A program made the translations under genes and the position numbers. Of a DNA stretch of 9,384 bases, positions 1-6,581 are shown piece after piece (position 1 is the first letter of the stretch; each line of letters begins with the position of its first letter). The DNA comes from CAVPGH01 sp046726955. Lineage in GTDB: Bacteria; Acidobacteriota; Vicinamibacteria; Fen-336. The notes under the pieces are model-generated. The model ran no database searches. It was not told where the DNA came from and worked only from the letters and a program-made list of their open reading frames with translations. Where the stretch lies: assembly GCA_046726955.1 (NCBI GenBank), contig JBKPBQ010000163.1, positions 1 through 9,384 of the forward strand. Direction: 5' to 3'.

Positions 1-653
1 TAGCCCATGAGCTCCGTGGTGCGGGCCACCTGCTGACCGTTGCGGCCGTCGAGATACGCGAGCGAGGCGGCGACGCGGGCGAGGTCGTAGCGGCGCTGGG
101 CCTCGGTGCGCTGGTCGAGGCGCACGAGGCTCGCTTCCACCTGCTGGGCGTGGCGCAGCTCGCTCTCGTGGATCATCTCCTCCACCCGCGCGAGGATCTC
201 GCGGGGGCTGCGCGGGTCGTCGGCGGCCGCCGTGCGCAGCGACCGCATCTCGTCCTGGAGCTGCTTCTCCCGCTCGAGGGTGCGCGCCTCCTGGTCGACG
301 AGGGCCTGGCGGTAGTCGGCGGCGTCGGCGTGTCCGATGCGGACGGAGAGCCGGCCGTCCTCGTAGCGGATCTCGGATCCCGCGAGCGCGAGGGCGCCGC
401 CCGCGGCCAGGAGCAGGGCCGCGGCGGTGGGCAGCGCCCAGAGGAGGCGGCGGGGCAGCGTGCGCACACGGGCCCCCGTCATCGCGGGCAGGCCCCAGGA
501 CCGGAGGTCCTGACGCAGGGACGCGAGGGCCACGCTCTCCTCGCGGCACGTCTCGCAGACCGCGAGGTGCTCGTCCACGCGCTGGCGCGTGGCGGTGTCG
601 GCCTCGCCGTACAGCACGTCCAGCCTCTCGTCACGAAGGATTCGGCACTCCAT
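1..653 (-). CDS. Membrane zinc-finger anti-sigma factor (partial, C-terminus off the left edge)
   Basis: Probable anti-sigma factor that holds the ECF sigma factor encoded just upstream at the inner membrane. ATG at 653; 217 codons are visible and the next codon begins with TA at the window edge, so it is either Tyr or a stop. The N-terminus carries a ZAS-type zinc site, H29-x3-C33-x2-C36, with C3 as likely fourth ligand. A hydrophobic segment at about residues 70-92 is the single membrane span. The C-terminal part (about 115-185) is charged, Glu/Arg/Gln-rich and probably coiled-coil, and should lie in the periplasm. A strong ribosome site (CGAGGAG, 661-667) lies 7 bases before the ATG and 18 bases separate it from the sigma stop, so the pair is surely co-translated. 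No sensory domain is recognisable. The cytoplasmic zinc domain plus one span is the known layout of anti-sigma factors; the signal sensed is unknown. Confidence 0.85.
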   Translation of the reverse strand, partial: MECRILRDERLDVLYGEADTATRQRVDEHLAVCETCREESVALASLRQDLRSWGLPAMTGARVRTLPRRLLWALPTAAALLLAAGGALALAGSEIRYEDGRLSVRIGHADAADYRQALVDQEARTLEREKQLQDEMRSLRTAAADDPRSPREILARVEEMIHESELRHAQQVEASLVRLDQRTEAQRRYDLARVAASLAYLDGRNGQQVARTTELMG

Positions 654-671
654 CACGTCACTCCTCGCCCG

Positions 672-1295
672 CTAGGGCGTGGTCGCGGGCACCGGGGCCG
701 CGCCCTTGATCCCTTCCCGCTCCAGCCGCGCCCGCAGCAGCACGAGGCCGCGGTAGAGACGGGTCTTCACCGTCGAGATGGGAACGTCCAGGACCTGGGC
801 GATCTCGAGGAACGTCAGGCCCTGGTACTCCTTGAGCACGATGACCTCGCGCTGCTCCTCGGGCAGGGCCGCCACCGCTTCCGCCACGCGGCGGCTCAGA
901 TCGCGGCCTTCGACGAGCTCGAAGGGCGACGGTCGCGACTCGACCATCCCCAGCCCTCCTTCGTCCACGTCGTCCAGGCTGACCATGGTCCGTCCACGCC
1001 GGCGGCGCAGCCGGTCGCGGCACAGGTTGAGGGCGATCTGGTAGAGCCACGACGAGAAGCGCGCTTCCTTCTTGAAGGTCCCGAGGTGGCGGTACGCCTT
1101 GAGAAAAGCCTCCTGGCACAGGTCGCGCGCCTCGTCCTCGGAGCCCACGATCCGGAAGATCGCACCGCGGATCTTGCGATCCCACCGGCCGACCAGCACG
1201 TCGAACGCGGACTCCTCCCCTTCGAGGCACGCTGCCACCAGTTCCTCGTCGCTGCGCCCCATGCGCCCTATGGTGATTTCGACGTCTTCAGGCAC
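672..1295 (-). CDS. RNA polymerase sigma factor, ECF (sigma-70 family, RpoE-like)
   Basis: Alternative sigma factor that directs RNA polymerase to stress or envelope promoters, probably restrained by the anti-sigma factor encoded next. With a GTG start the protein has 207 residues. Sigma region 2 spans about 30-97 and includes the core-binding and -10 recognition stretch (DEARDLCQEAFLKAYRHL, then FSSWLYQIALNLCRDRLRR). Region 4 spans about 134-190, with LPEEQREV and the helix-turn-helix GLTFLEIAQVLDVPISTVKTR. The linker between them is short and no region 1.1 or 3 is present, as expected for ECF sigmas. The start is uncertain: GTG at 1295 has no clear ribosome site, while ATG at 1262 (MGRSDEELV) has a weak AGGG just upstream and gives a more typical N-terminus of 196 residues. 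It lies 34 bp after xerC on the same strand and may have its own promoter in the AT-rich gap. Confidence 0.93.
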   Translation of the reverse strand: MPEDVEITIGRMGRSDEELVAACLEGEESAFDVLVGRWDRKIRGAIFRIVGSEDEARDLCQEAFLKAYRHLGTFKKEARFSSWLYQIALNLCRDRLRRRRGRTMVSLDDVDEGGLGMVESRPSPFELVEGRDLSRRVAEAVAALPEEQREVIVLKEYQGLTFLEIAQVLDVPISTVKTRLYRGLVLLRARLEREGIKGAAPVPATTP

Positions 1296-1332
1296 GGCTT
1301 GGTCGTTTCACTGTCATAAGACAGATATTCTA
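1296..1332 (-). promoter_or_regulatory. AT-rich gap between xerC and the sigma gene, with small inverted repeat and a -10-like box
   Basis: This gap is clearly richer in A and T than the rest of the window. It contains a perfect inverted repeat, CTGTC (1311-1315), loop ATAA, GACAG (1320-1324). Read on the minus strand, TAGAAT (1327-1332, overlapping the xerC stop) matches five of six bases of a housekeeping -10 box, but no good -35 lies at the right spacing. It could be a separate promoter and operator for the sigma/anti-sigma pair. Assignment is weak and rests only on composition and these short matches. Confidence 0.3.
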
Positions 1333-2217
1333 CGCTCGTGGATGCGTCTTTCTGTAGATCAACAGGATCTTCTGCGTATCGACGTGAGTGTAGCGCTGGG
1401 TCGTGGACAGGCTGCTGTGGCCGAGAAGCTCTTGAATCGTGCGAAGATCTGCCCCTCGACCGAGAAGATGCGTGGCAAAGCTGTGCCGCAGGGCATGGGG
1501 GCTGATCTTCCGCGCGAGGGCAGTCTGGCGAACACGCCATGTCACGAGCTTTCGGACACTTCTATCTGTCAATCGACCGCCACGTGCGTTGACGAACAGC
1601 GCGTCCGACTCCGGCCGGAGGCGGAGGCGCGCGGGCAGCCAGGCCAGGAGCGCGTCTCGCGCCCTCGTCCCGAAGGGGACGACACGCTCCTTTCGCCCTT
1701 TGCCGAGAACGCGGATCATCCGGCCCTGGAGATCGACCTCGGCCACATCCAGGCCCACGAGCTCACCGCACCGGATTCCCGTCCCATACAGCAGCTCGAG
1801 GATGGCGCGGGCGCGGAGCGCGGCGTCGGTGCCTCCCGGGACGTCGAGGAAGCCGTCCATCTCGGACTCGTCCAGGTAGGCGGGGATCCGCCGCTCGAGG
1901 CGCGGGGAGAGCAGCGGCCGCGCGGGGTTCTGGTCGAGGATGCCCTCGCGACAGAGGTACCGGAAGAAGGTGCGCAGCGCAGCCAGCTTCCGGGCGGCCG
2001 AAGCCTTCTGCAGCCCCTGGCGGTGCAGCTCGGCGAGGAAGCCGCGGAGGAGGAGCGGGTCCGCGTCTTCGGCCCGCGGCTCGCGGCCGAGCTCCGAGCG
2101 GGCGAAGGCGACGAGCTGCCGGAGGTCCTGCCCGTAGGCCTTGACTGTCTGGGGCGAGGCGTTGCGCTCTGCGTCGAGGTACCGCAGGAACGCCGCGACG
2201 TGCCGGGCGAGGGACAC
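1330..2217 (-). CDS. xerC: Tyrosine recombinase XerC
   Basis: Site-specific tyrosine recombinase of the XerC/CodV type. With XerD (not in this window) it resolves chromosome dimers at dif during division. The 295 residues match the usual 295-305. The N-terminal SAM-like core-binding domain covers about 1-95 (SPQTVKAYGQDLRQLVAF, LRTFFRYL). The catalytic domain covers about 110-290 and all catalytic residues are visible: R149 (GTGIRCGEL), K173 (GKGRKERVVP), H241 and R244 (PHALRHSFATHLL), H267 (LLGHSSLSTTQ) and the nucleophile Y276 (RYTHVD). The C-terminus ending in THPRA is typical of XerC. GTG at 2217 is chosen because the family N-terminus begins here, 8 bp after the trmFO stop; a longer reading would run back into trmFO in another frame. 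Translational coupling with trmFO is likely. XerD, a phage integrase or an integron integrase are much less likely given full-length similarity and neighbours. Confidence 0.95.
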   Translation of the reverse strand: MSLARHVAAFLRYLDAERNASPQTVKAYGQDLRQLVAFARSELGREPRAEDADPLLLRGFLAELHRQGLQKASAARKLAALRTFFRYLCREGILDQNPARPLLSPRLERRIPAYLDESEMDGFLDVPGGTDAALRARAILELLYGTGIRCGELVGLDVAEVDLQGRMIRVLGKGRKERVVPFGTRARDALLAWLPARLRLRPESDALFVNARGGRLTDRSVRKLVTWRVRQTALARKISPHALRHSFATHLLGRGADLRTIQELLGHSSLSTTQRYTHVDTQKILLIYRKTHPRA

Positions 2218-2225
2218 GCTAGGGC

Positions 2226-3572
2226 CTATCGCGTTGCGGCCTGGCTCTCCGGGGGCTGCGCCCGCTCCACCCGGACGCGGAACCGCTCGAGGCTCTCGAG
2301 GGCCCGATGCGCGACGGCCAGCCGGCGACGGGCCTTGTCCTTGATCGGCGCGGGGAGCTCGGGAAGGAGGCCGAAGGCGATGTTGGTCGGCTGGTAGTTC
2401 TCGGGGTCGCTGCGGGCGATGTAGCGGCCGAGCGCCCCGAGCGCCGTGTCCTCGGGGAAGGAGAGCGGCTCGTCGCCGCGCGCGCGGAACGCCGCGCCGA
2501 TCCCGGCGAGGAGGCCGGAGGCGGCGGACTCGACGTACCCCTCGACCCCCGACATCTGGCCGGCGAAAAAGAGGCCGGGCCGGCGCCGCGTCTCGAAGGT
2601 GGGCTCGAGCGAGGCGGGCGCGTTGACGTATGTGTTGCGGTGGATCATCCCGTAGCGCACGAACTCGGCCCGGGCGAGCGCGGGGACGAGGCGGAAGACG
2701 CGCGCCTGCTCGCCCCACTTGAGGTGCGTCTGGAAGCCGACCACCGAGTAGTGGCTGGCCGCGAGGTCGTCCTGGCGGAGCTGCACGACCGCGAAGGGCC
2801 GGCGGCCCGTCCTCGGATCGGAGAGCCCCACCGGCTTCATCGGCCCGAAGCGGAGCGTGTCCTCGCCGCGGCTCGCGATCACCTCGATGGGCAGGCAGCC
2901 CTCGAAGAAGCGCTCGTGCTCGAAGTCGTGCACGACCGCCGTCTCGGCCGCGGCGAGGGCCGCGTAGAACGCGCGGTACTCGGCCGCGTCGAGCGGGCAG
3001 TTGACGTAGTCGTCCCCGCCCTTGCCGTAGCGCGACGCCCGGAAGGCGCGCTCCATGTCGATCGACTCCGCCTCCACCACCGGGCTCACCGCGTCGTAGA
3101 AGTAGAGGTGGGTGCGGCCCACGAAGTCCGCCACGTCCCGCGCGAGCGAGTCGGCGGTGAGCGGGCCCGTGGCCACGATCGTGACCGGATCGTCGGGGAT
3201 CCTCTCCACTTCGCGCCGGTGCACGACGACGCCGGGCAGAGCTTCGACCGCCTCCGTGATCCGGCGGGCGAAGAGGTCGCGGTCGACGGCGAGCGCGCTC
3301 CCCGCCGGCACCTTCACCGCGTCGGCCACTCGCACCACCAGCGAATCGAGCCGCCGCATCTCCTCCTTGAGGAGGCCCGCGGCCTGGTCGAGGGCGTTGC
3401 CCCGGAGGCTGTTCGAGCAGACGAGCTCGGCGAGGTCGCCCGTCCGGTGCACGGGCGTCTTCCGCACCGGTCGCATCTCGTAGAGGTCGACGCCGACGCC
3501 CCGGCGGGAGAGCTGGAACGCCGCCTCGCAGCCGGCGAGACCTCCGCCCACGATCGTCACCCGCGTGCTCAT
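2226..3572 (-). CDS. trmFO: Methylenetetrahydrofolate-tRNA-(uracil-5-)-methyltransferase TrmFO
   Basis: Flavoenzyme that makes ribothymidine at U54 of the tRNA T-loop, using methylenetetrahydrofolate as carbon donor and FADH2 as reductant; cytoplasmic. The 448 residues fit the family (about 435-470). The N-terminus has the FAD-binding Rossmann motif VTIVGGGLAGCEAA (residues 6-19). VCSNSLRG places C52 at the position of B. subtilis Cys53, and FFEGCLPIE places C226 at the position of Cys226, the two conserved functional cysteines. GYVESAASGLLAG (about 356-368) and NIAFGLLPEL near the C-terminus are also family marks. ATG at 3572 is chosen because the glycine motif must start there; upstream extension in this frame would be antisense to the neighbouring PKD-like gene. 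No Shine-Dalgarno is evident, but CATAAT lies 12 bases upstream. TrmFO replaces the SAM-dependent TrmA in Firmicutes, Thermus, Acidobacteriota and some Deltaproteobacteria. Confidence 0.96.
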   Translation of the reverse strand: MSTRVTIVGGGLAGCEAAFQLSRRGVGVDLYEMRPVRKTPVHRTGDLAELVCSNSLRGNALDQAAGLLKEEMRRLDSLVVRVADAVKVPAGSALAVDRDLFARRITEAVEALPGVVVHRREVERIPDDPVTIVATGPLTADSLARDVADFVGRTHLYFYDAVSPVVEAESIDMERAFRASRYGKGGDDYVNCPLDAAEYRAFYAALAAAETAVVHDFEHERFFEGCLPIEVIASRGEDTLRFGPMKPVGLSDPRTGRRPFAVVQLRQDDLAASHYSVVGFQTHLKWGEQARVFRLVPALARAEFVRYGMIHRNTYVNAPASLEPTFETRRRPGLFFAGQMSGVEGYVESAASGLLAGIGAAFRARGDEPLSFPEDTALGALGRYIARSDPENYQPTNIAFGLLPELPAPIKDKARRRLAVAHRALESLERFRVRVERAQPPESQAATR

Positions 3573-3615
3573 GGCCAGACGACGATTATGCGCGATCGGG
3601 TATGCTCGGGCCACC
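3573..3615. promoter_or_regulatory. Short divergent region between trmFO and the PKD-like gene
   Basis: Only 43 bp separate the two start codons, so any promoters must overlap. On the minus strand CATAAT (3585-3590) is a five-of-six match to a -10 box, with its edge 12 bases from the trmFO ATG. On the plus strand TATGCT (3601-3606) is a -10-like box 9 bases before the ATG at 3616. Neither gene shows a Shine-Dalgarno. If these boxes are used, both messages would start a few bases from the start codon (near-leaderless), and RNA polymerase could not occupy both at once. Good -35 hexamers are lacking, so the call is tentative. Confidence 0.35.
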
Positions 3616-4032
3616 ATGTCGAAGACGACCCTGATCGCCGTCCTCCTGCTCGTCGGCCCCGTCGGCGCCGCCGACAAGGAGAAGGGACTGACCGTCTCCC
3701 TGCGCGCCGCCCCCCGCGTGGCCGCGGCGCCGGCGAGCGTGCTCTTCACCGCGGAGGTCCAGGGAGGAGCCGACGCCCAGGCCTACTGTCCGACGCTCGA
3801 GTGGGAGTGGGGCGACGGGAGCAAAGCCTCGGCCGGGGGCGACTGCCCTCCCTTCGTGGCCGGGGAGACCCCGGTGCAGCGGCTCTTCGAGGGCGAGCAC
3901 GAGTACCGCCAGAAGGGCCAGCCCACTGTCACCCTCCGCCTCACCAAGGAGGGGAAGACAATCGCCGTGGATCGGGTCACCCTCCGGATCGGCCCTCCCT
4001 TCAAGAGGAGCCTCGAGCTCGAGCAGCACTGA
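3616..4032 (+). CDS. Small secreted protein with PKD-like domain, function unknown
   Basis: 138-residue exported protein that I do not recognise as a named family. A Sec signal peptide covers about residues 1-19 (MSKTTLIAVLLLVGPVGAA). The mature part reads like one Ig-like PKD domain: strand SVLFTAEV, then WEWGDGS (63-69), then HEYRQKGQPTVTLRL (95-109). These match the PKD signature of a W-GDGS turn and a later HxY...G..TVTL strand. C58 and C77 flank the GDGS turn and could form a disulfide. PKD domains usually mediate protein or polysaccharide contacts outside the cell and are normally parts of larger proteins, so a stand-alone copy is unusual. ATG at 3616 is chosen for the signal peptide; an earlier in-frame ATG at 3565 would add a charged stretch overlapping trmFO. 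The gene lies head-on inside the dprA-topA-trmFO-xerC cluster, convergent with topA (24 bp gap). Confidence 0.8.
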   Translation: MSKTTLIAVLLLVGPVGAADKEKGLTVSLRAAPRVAAAPASVLFTAEVQGGADAQAYCPTLEWEWGDGSKASAGGDCPPFVAGETPVQRLFEGEHEYRQKGQPTVTLRLTKEGKTIAVDRVTLRIGPPFKRSLELEQH

Positions 4033-4056
4033 TCCCGAGGAGGCGACAGAGGGAGG

Positions 4057-6573
4057 TCAGGCCGCGCGTTTGTAGTGGCAGGTCTCGTTGCCGCAGAAGA
4101 CGACCTTCCCCTCCTTCTTGGTCTCCTTCTCCAGCAGGTAGGGACGGCCGCAGTCCGGGCAGGCCTCAGGGATGGGCTTGTGGTAGGCGGTGAACCTGCA
4201 CTCCGGGTAGCGCCGGCAGCCGTAGAAGAAGCGGCCCCAGCGGCCCTTGCGCTCCACGACCTGGCCCACCCCGCAGTCCGGGCAGAGGAGCCCGATCTCG
4301 CGCGCCTCCTTCTTCTTGATGTAGGTGCAGGTCGGGTAGTTGCTGCAGGCGATGAAGGGGCCGAAGCGGCCGCGCCGCCACATGAGGTCGTTCTGGCAGA
4401 CGGGGCACTTCTCGTCGATGGGGGCGAGGACCTCGATCGTGAGCTTGCCGCCCTCGCCGCGCACGAGCCGGCGCGTCTCCTTGCACTCGGGATAGCGCGA
4501 GCAGGCGAGGAAGGGGCCGAACCGCCCCTTCTTGAGGATCATCGGCTGCTGATCCTTCGGGCACACGGCCTTGCCTACGTCCTCGTGGACCTCGACGGCC
4601 CCCGCGCCCTCGCCGGCGAGCTGGCGCGTGTTCTTGCACTCGGGGTAGCCGGAGCAGGCCAGGAAGTTGCCGTAGCGGCCCCACTTCTTGACCATCGGCT
4701 TGCCGCACTTGTCGCAGACCTCGTCCGTCGGCTCCTCGTGGGCCTTGATGTTCTTCATCTCCTTCTTGGCCTTGTCGAGGTCGACCTTGAACTTCTTCCA
4801 GAACTGGTTGAGCGTGTTCAGGAAGTTGTCGCGCCCCTCCTCGATCTCGTCGAGCTCCTCCTCCATGGCCGCGGTGTACTCGACGTTGATGATGTCCTGG
4901 AAGTGCTCGACGAGCTGGTCGATCACGACGAAGCCGAGCTCGGTCGGGTAGAGCTTGCCCTCGCGCTTCTCCGTGTACTCGCGGGCCTCGATGGTGGCGA
5001 TTATCGTGGCGTAGGTGGAGGGCCGGCCGATGCCGTTCTCCTCGAGCGCCTTCACGAGGCTCGCCTCGCTGTAGCGCGGCGGGGGCTGCGTGAAGTGCTG
5101 GTCCGTGTCGAGCTTCTTGAGGTCGAGGCGGTCGCCCTCGGCGAGCGGCGGGAGCTGGGTGGCGGCGTCGTCGCCCGCCTGGTCCTCGGCCCCGGGAGCG
5201 CCTTCGGCCTCCGCCTTCGGCTTCTGCTCGACCTTCTCCTCGCGCTCCTCCTCGTAGACGGCGAGGAAGCCCTTGAACTTGAGCGTCGAGCCCTTCGCCC
5301 GCAGCTGGTACGTCGGCCGGCCGTCGGGCGGCGTCGCAGAGATGTCGACGACCGTCTCGTCGTAGACCGCCGGGCGCATCTGCGAGGCCACGAAGCGGTT
5401 CCAGATGAGCGTGTAGAGCTTGAGCTCGTCCTTCGAGAGGAAGCGCTTCACCTTCTCGGGGTCGTGGTCGACGTAGGTCGGGCGGATCGCCTCGTGCGCG
5501 TCCTGCGCGTCCTTCTTCGTCTTGTAGAAGTTGGGCTTCTCGGGGACGTAGTCCTCGCCGTAGGTCTGCGTGATGTGGTCGCGCACCGCGGTCACGGCGT
5601 CCGCGGAGACGCGCACGGAGTCCGTGCGCATGTACGTGATGAGGCCGACCGCGCCCTCCTCGCCGAGCTCGACGCCCTCGTAGAGCCGCTGCGCGACCTG
5701 CATCGTCTTGCGGACGGGGAAGCCGAGCTTGCGGAAGCCCTCCTGCTGGAGCTTGCTCGTGATGAAGGGGGGAACCGGGTTCCGGCGGCGCTCCCGGGCC
5801 TGGATCTTCTCGACCTTGAACGCGGCTTTCTCGAGGTCGGCGCGCACCTCCGCCGCCTGCTCGCCGTTGCCGATCTCGAGCGATTTGCCGTCGCGCTTCA
5901 GGAGGTTCGCGGGGAAGACCGGGGGCTGGGCGGCCGCGAGGTGGGCCACCACCGTCCAGTACTCCTCGGGGACGAAGGCCCGGATCTCCCGCTCGCGGTC
6001 GCAGATGAGCTTCAGGGCAACCGACTGCACGCGCCCCGCGGACAGCCCGCGGCGCACCTTGTCCCACAGGATCGGGCTCACCGCGTAGCCGACGAGGCGG
6101 TCGAGGACGCGACGCGCCTGCTGGGCGTCGACCTTCTTCTCGTCCACGTCCGTCGGGTTCTTGAACGCCTCCTCAATCGCCTTCTTCGTGATCTCGTTGA
6201 AGACGACGCGGTGGACCTTGCGTCCCTTGGCCTTCTTCTTGGGTGCTGCGCCCTGCAGCTCCTCGGCGAGGTGCCAGCAGATCGCCTCTCCCTCCCGGTC
6301 GGGGTCGGCCGCGAGGTAGATCGCCTCCGCCTTCTCCGCCGCCACCTTGAGGTCGTCGAGCGTCTTCTTCTTGGTGGGGAGGACCTCGTAGTCGACGCTG
6401 AAGCCGTGGGCGGTGTCCACACCTCCCACGATGCCCTTCCCCTTCTTCTTGGGGTTCTTGGGGAGGTCGCGGACGTGGCCCATGCTGGCCTTCACCGTGT
6501 AGTCCCGACCGAGATACTTGTTGATCGTCTTCGCCTTGGCGGGCGATTCGACGATGACGAGGTTTTTAGCCAA
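4057..6573 (-). CDS. topA: DNA topoisomerase I (type IA)
   Basis: Relaxes negatively supercoiled DNA by single-strand passage; essential partner of gyrase in setting supercoiling. 838 residues. The Toprim domain at 1-140 shows VIVESPAKAKT (E9) and the metal-binding AADPDREGEA (D90, D92, E94). The active-site tyrosine is Y314 in LITYMRTDS. GIGRPSTYATII (about 514-525) is a further type IA mark. A charged, low-complexity insert lies at about 440-480. The C-terminus (from 620) has five zinc-ribbon repeats with first Cys pairs at 620/623, 671/-, 723/726, 764/767 and 805/808; the second repeat has Asp674 where the second Cys should be. The start is TTG at 6573, fixed by the family N-terminus, with AAGGA 3 bases upstream. 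It begins 8 bp after dprA, so the two are probably co-transcribed. The long open frame on the opposite strand across this gene is a composition artefact. Confidence 0.97.
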   Translation of the reverse strand: MAKNLVIVESPAKAKTINKYLGRDYTVKASMGHVRDLPKNPKKKGKGIVGGVDTAHGFSVDYEVLPTKKKTLDDLKVAAEKAEAIYLAADPDREGEAICWHLAEELQGAAPKKKAKGRKVHRVVFNEITKKAIEEAFKNPTDVDEKKVDAQQARRVLDRLVGYAVSPILWDKVRRGLSAGRVQSVALKLICDREREIRAFVPEEYWTVVAHLAAAQPPVFPANLLKRDGKSLEIGNGEQAAEVRADLEKAAFKVEKIQARERRRNPVPPFITSKLQQEGFRKLGFPVRKTMQVAQRLYEGVELGEEGAVGLITYMRTDSVRVSADAVTAVRDHITQTYGEDYVPEKPNFYKTKKDAQDAHEAIRPTYVDHDPEKVKRFLSKDELKLYTLIWNRFVASQMRPAVYDETVVDISATPPDGRPTYQLRAKGSTLKFKGFLAVYEEEREEKVEQKPKAEAEGAPGAEDQAGDDAATQLPPLAEGDRLDLKKLDTDQHFTQPPPRYSEASLVKALEENGIGRPSTYATIIATIEAREYTEKREGKLYPTELGFVVIDQLVEHFQDIINVEYTAAMEEELDEIEEGRDNFLNTLNQFWKKFKVDLDKAKKEMKNIKAHEEPTDEVCDKCGKPMVKKWGRYGNFLACSGYPECKNTRQLAGEGAGAVEVHEDVGKAVCPKDQQPMILKKGRFGPFLACSRYPECKETRRLVRGEGGKLTIEVLAPIDEKCPVCQNDLMWRRGRFGPFIACSNYPTCTYIKKKEAREIGLLCPDCGVGQVVERKGRWGRFFYGCRRYPECRFTAYHKPIPEACPDCGRPYLLEKETKKEGKVVFCGNETCHYKRAA

Positions 6574-6581
6574 CGGTCCTT

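Noticed and set aside
150..1319. 389-residue plus-strand frame opposite the sigma and anti-sigma genes
   Set aside because: Antisense shadow; the minus-strand products have clear sigma regions 2 and 4 and a zinc anti-sigma domain.
2218..2718. Upstream extension of the xerC reading frame into trmFO
   Set aside because: The added residues are Arg/Pro-rich out-of-frame trmFO sequence; XerC family proteins begin at about the GTG at 2217.
3573..3749. Upstream extension of the trmFO frame
   Set aside because: The FAD motif must sit at the N-terminus, and the extension is antisense to the PKD-like gene.
4012..4023. 12-bp palindrome CTCGAGCTCGAG at the end of the PKD-like gene, considered as a terminator stem
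   Set aside because: It has no loop of its own and no following T-tract, and encodes Leu-Glu-Leu-Glu in the last codons; probably coincidental.
2307..4193. 628-residue plus-strand open frame across trmFO, the PKD-like gene and the topA end
   Set aside because: Antisense to trmFO and topA, in another frame over the PKD-like gene, Arg/Gly/Ala-rich and without any recognisable motif.
4166..6067. 633-residue minus-strand frame inside topA
   Set aside because: Frame-shifted shadow of topA, with Arg/Pro/Gly-rich low-complexity translation.
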